Of a DNA stretch of 64,000 nucleotides, positions 11,430 to 20,565 are shown one piece after another. Made by a program: the position numbers and the translations under genes. Position 1 is the stretch's first letter, and every line of letters starts with the position of its first letter. This DNA is from Staphylococcus ratti. GTDB lineage: Bacteria; Bacillota; Bacilli; Staphylococcales; Staphylococcaceae. The notes beneath the pieces are model-generated. The model searched no databases. It was not told the origin of the DNA and was given only the letters and a program-made list of their open reading frames with translations. The stretch lies in the NCBI RefSeq assembly GCF_020883535.1, contig NZ_CP086654.1, positions 1,612,001 through 1,676,000 of the forward strand. The letters run 5' to 3'.

Positions 11430-12130
11430 GGGAGCGAGACAGAAATCTATTTGATTTCGTTGTCTCGCCCCCACAAGGCTGACTAGGATTGAAATGAGCT
11501 GCTAAGTAAGCATATTTTCAATCCAGACAGCTACTGTGCTTTTTTTACTTTTTTACACATTTTTTGATGCGAGACAGAAATCTATTTGATTTCGTTGTCT
11601 CGCCCCCACAAGGCTGACTAGGATTGAAATAAGCGCTAAGCATATTTTCAATCCAGACAGCTACTGTGCTTTTTTTACTTTTTTACACATTTTTTTGATG
11701 CGAGACAGAAATCTATTTGATTTCGTTGTCTCGCCCCCACAAGGCTGACTAGGATTGAAATAAGCTGCTAAGCATATTTTCAATCCAGACAGCTACTGTG
11801 CTTTTTTTACTTTTTTACACATTTTTTTGATGCGAGACAGAAATCTATTTGATTTCGTTGTCTCGCCCCCACAAGGCTGACTAGGATTGAAATGAGCTGC
11901 TAAGCATATTTTCAATCCAGACAGCTACTGTGCTTTTTTACTTTTTTACACATTTTTTGATGCGAGACAGAAATCTATTTGATTTCGTTGTCTCGCCCCC
12001 ACAAGGCTGACTAGGATTGAAATAAGCTGCTAAGCATATTTTCAATCCAGACAGCTACTGTGCTTTTTTACTTTTTTACACATTTTTTGATGCGAGACAG
12101 AAATCTATTTGACTTCGTTGTCTCACTCCC
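11430..12130. repeat. Tandem array of five ~130-bp units plus a sixth partial unit, each with two hairpins
   Basis: The core GAGACAG recurs at 11436, 11571, 11702, 11834, 11964 and 12094, giving periods of 135, 131, 132, 130 and 130 bases. The last copy is only about 37 bases. Each unit holds a hairpin with arms GCGAGACAGAAATC and GATTTCGTTGTCTCGC, then GGATTGAAA/TTTCAATCC, then T-rich tracts. The array begins GGGAGCGAGACA and ends TGTCTCACTCCC followed by TTTTT, so its two ends would form one terminator-like hairpin. No coding sequence was found. It resembles dispersed intergenic repeats of staphylococci. Confidence 0.93.
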
Positions 12131-12147
12131 TTTTTGTATCACAAATA

Positions 12148-13488
12148 TTAAGCATCCTCGCCATATTGTTCTATTTGTTCAGGCGACGGTTGACGCAACT
12201 GGAATATAAACGCAATGATGGCTGGAATGAGCATCAATACAAGAATTGGTGTAATAAAAATCGATAGCATTAATCCATGCACTAAAATGACGATATATTC
12301 TGTGAAAAGTTTAAAGAATAAAATACTAATCATAAATAATTTTAAATAGTAGTGTCGTCCTTGCAACATATTCGTCACTGATGTCCAAATAAAAGCCGTC
12401 ACAATGACGAGCAATAAGAATAAACTCACCCATTCATACACATACTGTGTTTGTGAAAGTTGCCAATCACCAGAAAGAAATAAACCGTTACGATTTTTAA
12501 ATTCAACTAAAATAAAGAAGAATAAAATGACACCACATGCGATACTGACATATTCTCGTTTTAACCATTTAGGCCGATGTAAGAAAGACGGAATGTCGTC
12601 TTCTTCTAGTTTTGCCCAACCAAACCATTTCTCTTTAATCATTTCGCGCTTGCGTCGAATTTTATCTAAATCAATGCTTCTACGCGTGCGATGTGAAAAA
12701 TCTTGGGTTAATTCGTTTGTACGCGTTTGAAGATCTTTGAAATGGTGCTGAGATTGACCCACAAAACTGTATTTTTTACTTCGTACATACGGGTTTTCTT
12801 CTCCAGTAATTTCCTCTTGTGTCATCGGTAGAGCACGGCGTAAAAATAAGAAGTTCCAAATAGACATTTGCCCGAGTAACCATAAAATCACAAAGAACGT
12901 ATTAATACTTAAGACATCTATAGGCGCCACTTCACGTTCTTCAATACGACCGTAGAGCACGAGTTGGCCAATAATATAACAAAGGCCATAACTGATAATA
13001 ATCCAAAGATAATGCTTTTTACGATTAAATGGATTGAGTTCATCTTTATATGCGATATACCCAATATGTATGATAAAGGGAACTACAAAAACAAATGCCG
13101 CTATGCCATACACTTGTGACATAAAAATCAAAGTAAGCACAAAGTAAATGATCCCAATCAATAAAAATAAAATAGAAATGTCATAGTCGAAACGAGTGGT
13201 ATTCGTTAATGTTCTTCCGATAAAGATCATAAAAATCCCAAATAATAAAATAATAATGCCACTCACTAAAGGAATTTCACCAATATAATTACTCATTACG
13301 CGAATGATTTCATTGAAAAAAGCCATAATAAAGTCCCACAAATTTTCAATATTAATTGCAGGTTTTTTATGCTGACTAAATTGGTGAATCAATGGGATAT
13401 TAAGAAAAATAATAAGACTTAATAAAATAGAAATCGCACCGATAATATAACTGTAAATCACCTCGGTGTATTTATTAAACAAAGACAT
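12148..13488 (-). CDS. auxA: Polytopic membrane protein, AuxA-like
   Basis: A 446-residue membrane protein with several N-terminal hydrophobic helices, a charged cytosolic-looking stretch (about residues 225-285, rich in Arg and Lys) and further C-terminal helices. Its place beside the methyltransferase and two genes from ptsH matches the S. aureus gene called auxA, reported to help stabilise lipoteichoic acid and affect beta-lactam tolerance. The symbol rests on synteny and topology only. ATG 13488 is preceded by GAGGTGAAGCGG; the upstream in-frame ATG lacks a ribosome site. Confidence 0.65.
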   Translation of the reverse strand: MSLFNKYTEVIYSYIIGAISILLSLIIFLNIPLIHQFSQHKKPAINIENLWDFIMAFFNEIIRVMSNYIGEIPLVSGIIILLFGIFMIFIGRTLTNTTRFDYDISILFLLIGIIYFVLTLIFMSQVYGIAAFVFVVPFIIHIGYIAYKDELNPFNRKKHYLWIIISYGLCYIIGQLVLYGRIEEREVAPIDVLSINTFFVILWLLGQMSIWNFLFLRRALPMTQEEITGEENPYVRSKKYSFVGQSQHHFKDLQTRTNELTQDFSHRTRRSIDLDKIRRKREMIKEKWFGWAKLEEDDIPSFLHRPKWLKREYVSIACGVILFFFILVEFKNRNGLFLSGDWQLSQTQYVYEWVSLFLLLVIVTAFIWTSVTNMLQGRHYYLKLFMISILFFKLFTEYIVILVHGLMLSIFITPILVLMLIPAIIAFIFQLRQPSPEQIEQYGEDA

Positions 13489-13516
13489 CCGCTTCACCTC
13501 ACAATTATTATATACG

Positions 13517-13535
13517 AAGACATCAACTATGTCTT
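13517..13535. promoter_or_regulatory. Inverted repeat upstream of the auxA-like gene
   Basis: Perfect arms AAGACAT (13517-13523) and ATGTCTT (13529-13535) with a five-base spacer. On the minus strand it lies just before a TATAAT box, at about the -35 position, so it could be an operator. It may equally be chance. Confidence 0.4.
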
Positions 13536-13722
13536 TATAAAAAACAAATCTCATTCTTTAGATGGAGAGACGTATTTTGTACTGTCACACCTTCTACCAC
13601 ACACACCGATTTACCTTAAATATAGACGACTGTTATCACTGTATTTAATTATATTATCTTTTTGTAGTCGTTTAAAACATATATTATACCAAAAATCACA
13701 TTTTTTGTTGTGTACTTCTGAT

Positions 13723-13748
13723 GTTTAACGTTTTAAAAAAAGGGGAAC
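13723..13748 (+). promoter_or_regulatory. Candidate sigma-B promoter for the 43-aa protein
   Basis: GTTTAA (13723-13728) and GGGAAC (13743-13748) are separated by 14 bases. This is close to the staphylococcal sigma-B pattern GWTTWW-N12-15-GGGWAW and lies about 40 bases before the ATG at 13786. Confidence 0.5.
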
Positions 13749-13785
13749 TCTTTTATATAGATACCTTTTAAAGGAGAGATGTAAA

Positions 13786-13917
13786 ATGTCTAAAGAAGAA
13801 ATTAAAAAAGCAGCTGAAAATGCTAAAGATAAAGAGCAAGAATTAAAAGATAAAAAAGAAGACACTAAAGAAGGCGCTGAAAAAACAAAAGACGATATTC
13901 AAAACACATTTGAATAA
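13786..13917 (+). CDS. Small, highly charged protein, 43 aa
   Basis: A 43-residue protein made almost wholly of Lys, Glu, Asp, Ala, Thr and Gln, beginning MSKEEIKKAAENAKD and ending in NTFE. It has no Cys, Trp or membrane segment and should be helical or disordered. AAGGAGAGATGT gives a strong ribosome site and a clear terminator follows, so I take it as a real gene. The composition recalls small general-stress proteins, and the sigma-B-like promoter upstream supports a stress role, but the family is not identified. Confidence 0.7.
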   Translation: MSKEEIKKAAENAKDKEQELKDKKEDTKEGAEKTKDDIQNTFE

Positions 13918-13933
13918 TACGTCTCGCTCTATT

Positions 13934-13979
13934 GGCCTATAGGAACAGAGGGATTCCCTGTTCTTATAGGCTATTTTTG
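13934..13979 (+). terminator. Terminator of the 43-aa gene
   Basis: GCCTATAGGAACAG pairs with CTGTTCTTATAGGC (one bulge) around a short loop, followed by TATTTTTG. Confidence 0.88.
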
Positions 13980-14055
13980 TTAGTCATTTTAATAAACATA
14001 CCTCTCGTATTTTACGTTTAACATTTTGAATATTGTATTAACTTAAGAATGCACA

Positions 14056-14084
14056 TTGACATTTAAAGGTGTCGGGTGTATAGT
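14056..14084 (+). promoter_or_regulatory. Promoter of the ykoEDC operon
   Basis: A perfect -35 TTGACA (14056-14061), a 17-base spacer and -10 TATAGT (14079-14084). The predicted start falls just before the riboswitch. Confidence 0.8.
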
Positions 14085-14105
14085 GACTTTAATCATTCAA
14101 TAAAG

Positions 14106-14192
14106 ACACACTAGGGGTGTGAAAACTGAGATGAGGTGTTTACCTCAAACCCTTTGAACCTGAACTAGACGATACTAGCGTAGGAAAGTGTG
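14106..14192 (+). promoter_or_regulatory. TPP riboswitch (THI element)
   Basis: The conserved thiamine pyrophosphate aptamer landmarks are present in order: CTAGGGGTG, CTGAGATGAGG, ACCCTTTGAACCTGA and TAGCGTAGGAAAGTG, with ACAC/GTGT ends forming P1. It lies between a strong promoter and a terminator ahead of ykoE. The expected behaviour, known for this class, is transcription stop when TPP is bound. Confidence 0.95.
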
Positions 14193-14277
14193 AGGAAAGC
14201 TCAAATTCCCTCGAGATAAGTATGCCTTTTTGCGCGTATGACTCTTTTAAAGATTTGCAGTTTCACTTCCACGTCAT

Positions 14278-14312
14278 ACACAGTACCTCTAGTTGAGGTG
14301 CTGTGTTTTTTT
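14278..14312 (+). terminator. Riboswitch-controlled attenuator terminator
   Basis: CACAG-ACCTC (14279-14288) pairs with GAGGT-CTGTG (14295-14305) and is followed by seven T. It lies between the TPP aptamer and the ykoE ribosome site, as expected for an expression platform. Confidence 0.88.
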
Positions 14313-14330
14313 GTAATTAGGAGGATGTTT

Positions 14331-14915
14331 ATGAGTTCAAGTAGAAAAGGTTTAACATTATCTGATATTTTAGTCACTGTGCTAATATCAGTCATTTTTG
14401 CTGTCATTTATAATTTTTGGTGGGTGGCCTACTATACTGTTCAACCGCTAGGCCTACACATCGATCAATTAATGTATGGTATGTGGTTCGCAGCAGCTAT
14501 TGTTGCTTATTTAATCATTCCCAAAATGGGTATTGCACTAATTGCTGAATTTGCTGCAGGCGCTGGAGAAACAATCATAATGGGACGTTTCGATATTCCA
14601 ACTATTATCTATGCATTACTTCAAGGTTTAGCTTGTGAAATTGTTTTCGCTATTTTCAAATACCGTTCTCGTACATTTATGGTCAGTATCCTTGCAGGTA
14701 TGGCTGCTGCAATTATCAGCCTACCAATCGATTGGTATTATGGCTATTTAAGTGAAGTAGCCACTTGGAACTTAATTTTACTTATCGTTGCTCGTTTAAT
14801 TAGTGGTGCGGTGCTTGCAGGAATGTTTTCTTATTTCCTTGTAAAAGCGTTGGACAAAACCGGTGTGACACAGCTTTTCCGCCCTGCCTCAAAAGAAGAT
14901 TACGATGCTTTATAA
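14331..14915 (+). CDS. ykoE: ECF transporter S component for a thiamine precursor (YkoE)
   Basis: Membrane substrate-binding subunit of an energy-coupling-factor transporter for a thiamine precursor, probably hydroxymethylpyrimidine in the YkoEDC group. The 194 residues carry about six hydrophobic helices, with WWVAYYTVQPLG near the first. A longer in-frame start at 14238 would run through the terminator; ATG 14331 has the AGGAGG site and follows the riboswitch, so I use it. It is the first gene of ykoEDC. The TPP aptamer upstream supports the substrate class. Confidence 0.9.
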   Translation: MSSSRKGLTLSDILVTVLISVIFAVIYNFWWVAYYTVQPLGLHIDQLMYGMWFAAAIVAYLIIPKMGIALIAEFAAGAGETIIMGRFDIPTIIYALLQGLACEIVFAIFKYRSRTFMVSILAGMAAAIISLPIDWYYGYLSEVATWNLILLIVARLISGAVLAGMFSYFLVKALDKTGVTQLFRPASKEDYDAL

Positions 14916-14927
14916 GGAGTATGCAAC

Positions 14928-16328
14928 GTGTTAAAAGCAACAAACTTACGATTAAAATATCCGAATGCCCCTCATAAAATTTTTGATGGGCTAAATATTG
15001 AAATTAAGGACAAAGAAAAGGTACTTTTACTCGGCCCTTCTGGCTCTGGGAAAAGTACATTATTGAATGTATTAAGTGGTATCGTACCTCATTTAATTGA
15101 TTTACCCATGAAATATGAAACATTGAAAATCTCTCAAAATGCCGGCGTCATTTTTCAAGATCCAGACGCTCAATTTTGTATGCCGCAAGTCAATGAAGAG
15201 TTAGCATTTATTTTAGAGAATTACCAAGTTCCACCAACCGAAATGAATGTCAAAATAAAAGCGGCATTAGAAGCAGTTAAATTAGACGTCGATCCGAAGC
15301 AATCCATTCATCAATTAAGCGGCGGGATGAAGCAAAAATTAGCTATTGCTGGCACTTTACTGCAACAAACAGATACGTTATTTTTGGACGAACCTACAGC
15401 CATGCTCGATTCAGAAGCAACCGAAAATTTATGGCAACTGTTACGTGAAATTTGGAAAGAACAAACCGTTTTAATTGTTGAACATAAAGTTGAGCACATT
15501 TGGAACTATGTAGATCGTGTCATTTTGATGAATCACGATGGGCAGATTATTCAAGAAGGTACACCAACAGATATTTTGAACCATTTTGAAGCACTTTTAT
15601 CTGAATATGGTGTTTGGCATCCTAATGCTTGGTTAGCAGCGCCTAAAACACTGGGATCTGCTGCATTACCCCATTCCTCATTTCAACTAGAATTGAATGG
15701 TGGCGTGATAAAGCGAGGCAAGCGTGTTTTATATCACATTCCATCATTTAGCATAAAGTCTGGTGATTGGGTTGCCATTACTGGTAAAAATGGAACAGGA
15801 AAAACGACTTTTTTTGAATCGCTTATGCAACTTATTCCATATGAAGGTACACTCACATACAATCAAAAACCGGTGCGCAAACTAAAAACAGCAGCTTCTC
15901 ATATGTTTTTAGTCTATCAAAACCCAGAACTCCAATTTATTCAAAATACGGTTTATGATGAGATTTTTATTAATTTTAAGCATCAAAACGCACAAACAGC
16001 ACAAAAAGAAACGAATGAAATGTTAGCGTTATTAGACTTAACACACGTCAAAGAGCAACACCCTTTTGAACTTTCAATGGGGCAAAAGCGCCGTCTAAGT
16101 GTTGCAGTGGCTTTAAGCACATCAGCGGACATTCTCCTTTTGGATGAACCTACGTTTGGATTGGATAGTCATAATACTTTTAAATTAATTCAACTGTTTC
16201 AACAACGTATTCAAAAAGGGCAAGCCATCATTATGATTACACATGACTCTGAAATCATAGCGCGTTACCCTTCTAAACGTTATGTCATCGAAAATGGGAA
16301 GATGTATGAAAGCGAGGCTTTAACATGA
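14928..16328 (+). CDS. ykoD: ECF transporter duplicated ATPase (YkoD)
   Basis: Energy-coupling ATPase with two ABC domains in one chain of 466 residues. Walker A motifs are GPSGSGKST (residues 36-44) and GKNGTGKTT (about 286-294). Signature motifs are LSGGMKQKL in the first half and LSMGQKRRL in the second, with Walker B LFLDEPT and LLLDEPT. The second signature has Met in place of Gly, common in these degenerate halves. The start is GTG 14928, after AAGGAG. It overlaps ykoC by four bases. Confidence 0.92.
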   Translation: MLKATNLRLKYPNAPHKIFDGLNIEIKDKEKVLLLGPSGSGKSTLLNVLSGIVPHLIDLPMKYETLKISQNAGVIFQDPDAQFCMPQVNEELAFILENYQVPPTEMNVKIKAALEAVKLDVDPKQSIHQLSGGMKQKLAIAGTLLQQTDTLFLDEPTAMLDSEATENLWQLLREIWKEQTVLIVEHKVEHIWNYVDRVILMNHDGQIIQEGTPTDILNHFEALLSEYGVWHPNAWLAAPKTLGSAALPHSSFQLELNGGVIKRGKRVLYHIPSFSIKSGDWVAITGKNGTGKTTFFESLMQLIPYEGTLTYNQKPVRKLKTAASHMFLVYQNPELQFIQNTVYDEIFINFKHQNAQTAQKETNEMLALLDLTHVKEQHPFELSMGQKRRLSVAVALSTSADILLLDEPTFGLDSHNTFKLIQLFQQRIQKGQAIIMITHDSEIIARYPSKRYVIENGKMYESEALT

Positions 16329-17116
16329 TTGCATCTTGGAAAAACTATCGTACTTTTATGGATAATGTCAATATTATTACGAAACTCTTTTTAGGCCTTG
16401 CTTTATTTTTCTTTATTATTTTTGTACACAATTTTGATGTGATGCTCTACCTTGTCGCATTAATGTTTGGATTTATGCTCATTATGAGTGGCGCCAAATT
16501 ACGCATTCTTTTCATTTTTGTAGGTTTTTCTATGTTCTTTGCGCTTAGTTCATCTTTATTTATGATTTTTTATGGAGATGGGCATCATGAGCTTTTTAAA
16601 TTTGGTTTTATCCATATTACCATTGAAAGCCTTGTACGTGGTATACATTTATCGTTAAGAACTTTAACGATTAGTTTTTTCGGTTTATCTATTGCATTCA
16701 CATCACAAGTAATCATGATATTTTACAGCTTTATGCAGCATATGAAAGTAAAACCTAAAATCGCTTATGCCTTTATGGCAGCTTTCCGAATGTTGCCATT
16801 AATTATCGAATCATTTTTTCAACTTAGACAAGCATTGAAAATGCGCTATCAAATCATTCAAAAACAAAATTATAGAGGTATCAAGCGCTTTTATCATTTG
16901 CTTATTCCTTTATTGAGTCAAAATATGCGTAAAGCACACCGACTATCTGTGGCAATGGAAATGAAAGGGTTTCGTGACGGTCCACGCACGTATTATTATC
17001 AAACCCCTTTTAGCTATCGAGATTTACTTCTTATCGTATGTATCATAGCCCTCATCAGTGCTGCGTTTGGCTTAAGTCATCTATTGCCTATCACAGGCAT
17101 ATTAGATGTCCGTTAA
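16325..17116 (+). CDS. ykoC: ECF transporter transmembrane component (YkoC)
   Basis: The T (EcfT-like) subunit that links the S component YkoE to the ATPase YkoD. It has about five hydrophobic helices and a cytosolic segment containing AMEMKGFRDGPRT, the conserved arginine/glycine coupling region of EcfT proteins. At 263 residues it is of normal length. ATG 16325 overlaps the ykoD stop (ATGA). The operon ends at a strong terminator about 90 bases further on. Confidence 0.9.
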   Translation: MIASWKNYRTFMDNVNIITKLFLGLALFFFIIFVHNFDVMLYLVALMFGFMLIMSGAKLRILFIFVGFSMFFALSSSLFMIFYGDGHHELFKFGFIHITIESLVRGIHLSLRTLTISFFGLSIAFTSQVIMIFYSFMQHMKVKPKIAYAFMAAFRMLPLIIESFFQLRQALKMRYQIIQKQNYRGIKRFYHLLIPLLSQNMRKAHRLSVAMEMKGFRDGPRTYYYQTPFSYRDLLLIVCIIALISAAFGLSHLLPITGILDVR

Positions 17117-17202
17117 ACCGTTGCGTTTTCACGATCTCGATGATGTGAAAAGGCACACCATTTCCTTTCCTAACTTCCATCTGCAAAGGAAATTTTCCCG
17201 TA

Positions 17203-17243
17203 AAAAACCCCTAGGCACAATTCAATTGTCCCTAGGGGTTTCC
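17203..17243. terminator. Bidirectional terminator between ykoC and purD
   Basis: AAACCCCTAGG pairs perfectly with CCTAGGGGTTT around a loop, with A- and T-runs on either side. It serves the convergent ykoEDC and pur operons. Confidence 0.92.
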
Positions 17244-17244
17244 T

Positions 17245-18492
17245 TTATGATTTCAATGCTTTGTTCGCAATATCTTTACGATAGAATAACCCATCACTTT
17301 CAATTTTTGTTACACGCTCGTAAGCTTTCTTTTGTGCAGCTTCAATTGAGTCTCCCTCTCCAATAGCAAGAATGACACGTCCTCCGCTTGTAACAAATGA
17401 TTGATTTGCATCACGTTTCAAACCACTTACAAAATAATGTTCTAAATCAGTTTCAAAACCAGAAACAAGACTTCCTTTGTCATAGGCCGCTGGATAGCCT
17501 TTTGATGCAAGCATGACACCAACAACAGCATCCTGTTTCCATTGTTGAGAAATCGGTTGCTTTTCTTTTAATTCTAAAATGTGCTCCATCAAATCACTTT
17601 CAAGTCGCGTCAATAATACTTGAGCTTCTGGATCTCCAAAACGCGCATTAAATTCAATGACTTTAGGGCCTTCTTTTGTCAAAATTGCCCCGATGTATAA
17701 AATACCAAAATAGTCATATCCTTCTTTTTCTAAGGCATGGGCTATAGGCTGTGCAATGCGTTCATTCGTTTGACGCAATACGTCTTCCCCGATATGTGGC
17801 ACTGGGCAATACGCTCCCATACCACCTGTATTTGGCCCTTTATCTTGATCAAATGCACGTTTATGATCTTGTGCAATCGTTTCGAATGGCACCGCGTAGC
17901 TTCCATTCACGAAAGTCATTACTGAAAATTCTTCACCTTCAAGAAAGGTTTCAAATACGACTTTTTCATTTTCATTAGGATACAATGTGTCTACAGCGTC
18001 TAATGCTTCTTGACGTGTTTGTGCAATAATAACACCTTTTCCTGCAGCTAAGCCATCTTTTTTAAGGACGATAGGAAGTTCACAATCTTGAACATACTTG
18101 AGCGCTTCAGTTTTACTGTCAATTTCACGATAATCCGCAGTAGGAATTTGATATTTTTCCATTAAAGCTTTCGCAAATGCTTTAGAACCTTCGATTTGCG
18201 CTGCTGCTTTATTAGGTCCAAATACAGAAATTTCCGATTCACTTAAAAGATCTGTTAGTCCTTCTGTTAATGGTTGTTCTGGTCCGATAATAACCCAATC
18301 AATTTCATTGGTTTTAGCAAAGTTAAGTATCGCTTCATGATCATTTTCTGCAATTTCAGGATGAATTGTAGCGATTGCTGTCATCGCGTCATTACCCGGA
18401 ATGACATCGAGATGTGTGACATGTTTAGATTGTTTCAATTTTTGTGCAATCGCATGCTCACGACCACCACTACCAATTACTAATGTTTTCAT
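17245..18492 (-). CDS. purD: Phosphoribosylamine-glycine ligase
   Basis: Step 2 of de novo purine synthesis: ATP-dependent joining of glycine to phosphoribosylamine. It is an ATP-grasp enzyme starting [16 protein letters not shown], with the glycine-rich [11 protein letters not shown] loop and [12 protein letters not shown] metal-binding motif. The start ATG 18492 is set by GGAGG eight bases upstream; the in-frame ATG at 18507 lies before that site. The resulting 415 residues match S. aureus PurD. It is the last gene of the pur operon. Confidence 0.95.
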   Translation of the reverse strand: MKTLVIGSGGREHAIAQKLKQSKHVTHLDVIPGNDAMTAIATIHPEIAENDHEAILNFAKTNEIDWVIIGPEQPLTEGLTDLLSESEISVFGPNKAAAQIEGSKAFAKALMEKYQIPTADYREIDSKTEALKYVQDCELPIVLKKDGLAAGKGVIIAQTRQEALDAVDTLYPNENEKVVFETFLEGEEFSVMTFVNGSYAVPFETIAQDHKRAFDQDKGPNTGGMGAYCPVPHIGEDVLRQTNERIAQPIAHALEKEGYDYFGILYIGAILTKEGPKVIEFNARFGDPEAQVLLTRLESDLMEHILELKEKQPISQQWKQDAVVGVMLASKGYPAAYDKGSLVSGFETDLEHYFVSGLKRDANQSFVTSGGRVILAIGEGDSIEAAQKKAYERVTKIESDGLFYRKDIANKALKS

Positions 18493-18506
18493 GATATGTT
18501 CCTCCA

Positions 18507-19985
18507 TTAATGTTTAAAATGACGCACGCCCGTTGTAACCATTGCAATTCCGTAACGGTTAGCCATATCAATTGAATCTTGATCTTTAATAGATCCACCT
18601 GGCTGAATAATCGCTTTTATCCCTGCTTTTGCTGCAAGTTCAACTGTATCGTCCATTGGGAAGAAACCGTCCGATGCAAGCGCCACATTGTCATTCATTT
18701 CAATCGCATGGTTTATAGCGATTTCAGCAGCACCTACACGATTCATTTGTCCAGCGCCAATACCTACTGTTTGATGACCATTAGCAAGTACAATCGCATT
18801 ACTTTTAACCGCTTTCGCTACTTCCCAACCTAATACTAAAGCGTCCCATTGTTGCTCTGTAGGTTCTGTTTCAGTAACGACATTCATTTCTGAACGTGAA
18901 GACACTTGAGTATCTTTATCTTGTACTAAATAACCTCCTGATACAGAAACAAACTCTTGTTCATCTTCTACTGGCGTCATTTCAATTTCCAATAAGCGAA
19001 TATTTTTCTTTTGCGTCAATACTTCAAGCGCATCAGCTTCGAAAGCAGGTGCAATGACAACTTCTAAAAAGATACCATGCAATTGTTCTGCTAAAGCTCG
19101 AGTTACCGGACGATTTAACGCCACTATTCCACCAAAAATTGACGTTGAATCTGCTTGAAATGCATGTTCAAATGCTACTTCAATATCTTCACCAATTCCT
19201 ACGCCACAAGGATTCATATGTTTAACCGCTACTGCTGCTGGTTGTTCAAAACGCTTAACAAGTGTAAGTGCCGCATCTGCATCTTTAATGTTATTGTAAC
19301 TTAATGGCTTACCATGATGTTGTTTTGCACCAGCTAAAGTATTTTTAGCTTCAGAAGTACGTACAAAATACGCACTTTGTTGTGGGTTTTCACCGTAACG
19401 TAAGCTTTCTTTATTTTCATCAAAATGAGCTACAATAGCTTGATCATATTCATTCGTATGCTTAAACACTTTTAACATTAATGATTTGCGGTAAGCTTCG
19501 TCTAAAGTATTATTTTTCAATCTTTGGATGACTTCTTCATAATCTTCACTGTGTACGATTGTTGTCACATGCTTAAAGTTTTTCGCAGCCGCACGTAACA
19601 TTGTCGGCCCACCTATATCAATATTTTCAATTGCATCCGCTTCAGTAACATTTGGGTTCGCAACTGTTTTCTGAAATGGGTACAAGTTCACGACTACCAT
19701 ATCTATAAGGTCAATATGTTGAGCTTTCAATTGATCTAAATGCTCTTGTTTGTCTCTATCAGCAAGAATACCTCCGTGCACAGCTGGGTGTAATGTTTTT
19801 ACACGACCATCCATAATCTCATCAAAATGTGTTAAATCAGAAACAGATGCTACTGGTATACCCGCTGCTTCAATCGCACGTAATGTTCCTCCAGTTGAAA
19901 ACAATGCAAACCCTTGTTCTACAAGCGCCTTAGCAAAGTCTTCTATCCCTGTTTTATCTGAAACACTTAAAATAGCTTTTTTCAT
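18507..19985 (-). CDS. purH: Bifunctional AICAR transformylase/IMP cyclohydrolase
   Basis: Catalyses the last two steps to IMP. The N-terminal MGS-like cyclohydrolase domain (about residues 1-195) begins with [11 protein letters not shown]. The C-terminal transformylase domain contains KHMNPCGVG with the catalytic Lys-His pair. At 492 residues it equals the S. aureus protein. It lies between purN and purD with short gaps and has its own AAGGAG site. Confidence 0.96.
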   Translation of the reverse strand: MKKAILSVSDKTGIEDFAKALVEQGFALFSTGGTLRAIEAAGIPVASVSDLTHFDEIMDGRVKTLHPAVHGGILADRDKQEHLDQLKAQHIDLIDMVVVNLYPFQKTVANPNVTEADAIENIDIGGPTMLRAAAKNFKHVTTIVHSEDYEEVIQRLKNNTLDEAYRKSLMLKVFKHTNEYDQAIVAHFDENKESLRYGENPQQSAYFVRTSEAKNTLAGAKQHHGKPLSYNNIKDADAALTLVKRFEQPAAVAVKHMNPCGVGIGEDIEVAFEHAFQADSTSIFGGIVALNRPVTRALAEQLHGIFLEVVIAPAFEADALEVLTQKKNIRLLEIEMTPVEDEQEFVSVSGGYLVQDKDTQVSSRSEMNVVTETEPTEQQWDALVLGWEVAKAVKSNAIVLANGHQTVGIGAGQMNRVGAAEIAINHAIEMNDNVALASDGFFPMDDTVELAAKAGIKAIIQPGGSIKDQDSIDMANRYGIAMVTTGVRHFKH

Positions 19986-19996
19986 TTGAAATCTCC

Positions 19997-20563
19997 TTAT
20001 TGAATAATCTTTTGAATGACTTCAGGATATAATTCATACTCTAATGTTTTAATGCGCTGTTCAAGTTCTGAAACGCAATCGTCTGGATAAATAGGGCATT
20101 GACGTTGCGCAATCACTTTTCCAGTATCCATCCCCGCATCTACGAAATGAACGGTCGTTCCAGTCATTGTTTCTCCACTATTTAATGCCTGTTCTACCGC
20201 ATGTTTGCCTTTATATTTCGGAAGTAATGAAGGATGAATATTTAAAATTCGATTTTCATACGCTTGCAGCAACGTTTCGCCAATGAGCCGCATAAAACCT
20301 GCCAATACAATCCATTCCACTTGATCTTGTTTAAGTTGTTGACAGATGGCTGCTTCAAACGCTTTTTTTGATGCATAGTGTTTCGGTTCATAAGCGTATA
20401 CTTCCACTTGATGTTCACGTGCAAGCGCGACACATGATGCGTCAGGTTTATCCGTATAAAGCCCTGTCACTTCTATATGCTTTAGCGCTCCAGAAGCGAT
20501 TTTTTTCATGATATTATCAAAATTCGTACCTGAACCAGACGCGAAAATGGCAATTTTAACCAT
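19997..20563 (-). CDS. purN: Phosphoribosylglycinamide formyltransferase
   Basis: Transfers a formyl group from 10-formyl-tetrahydrofolate to GAR, step 3 of the pathway. The N-terminus [10 protein letters not shown] is the phosphate-binding loop, and catalytic Asn-His-Asp residues are visible in [13 protein letters not shown] and [11 protein letters not shown]. It has 188 residues, a normal length. It is separated from purM by two bases, so it is co-transcribed. FolD, encoded divergently from this operon, supplies the folate cofactor. Confidence 0.95.
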   Translation of the reverse strand: MVKIAIFASGSGTNFDNIMKKIASGALKHIEVTGLYTDKPDASCVALAREHQVEVYAYEPKHYASKKAFEAAICQQLKQDQVEWIVLAGFMRLIGETLLQAYENRILNIHPSLLPKYKGKHAVEQALNSGETMTGTTVHFVDAGMDTGKVIAQRQCPIYPDDCVSELEQRIKTLEYELYPEVIQKIIQ

Positions 20564-20565
20564 TT

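Noticed and set aside
11430..12130. CRISPR array
   Set aside because: Units are contiguous, about 130 bases, with internal hairpins and no variable spacers; no cas genes are nearby.
14238..14330. Longer N-terminus for YkoE
   Set aside because: It would be translated across the riboswitch attenuator hairpin and has no ribosome site; ATG 14331 has AGGAGG.
14201..14407. Minus-strand frame across the ykoE leader
   Set aside because: It lies antisense to the riboswitch expression platform and the ykoE start, with no supporting signals.
17106..17366. Open frame beginning MSVKPLRFHD after ykoC
   Set aside because: It runs through the shared terminator and antisense to purD and has no ribosome site. 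The first 30 codons might be a remnant, but nothing supports it.
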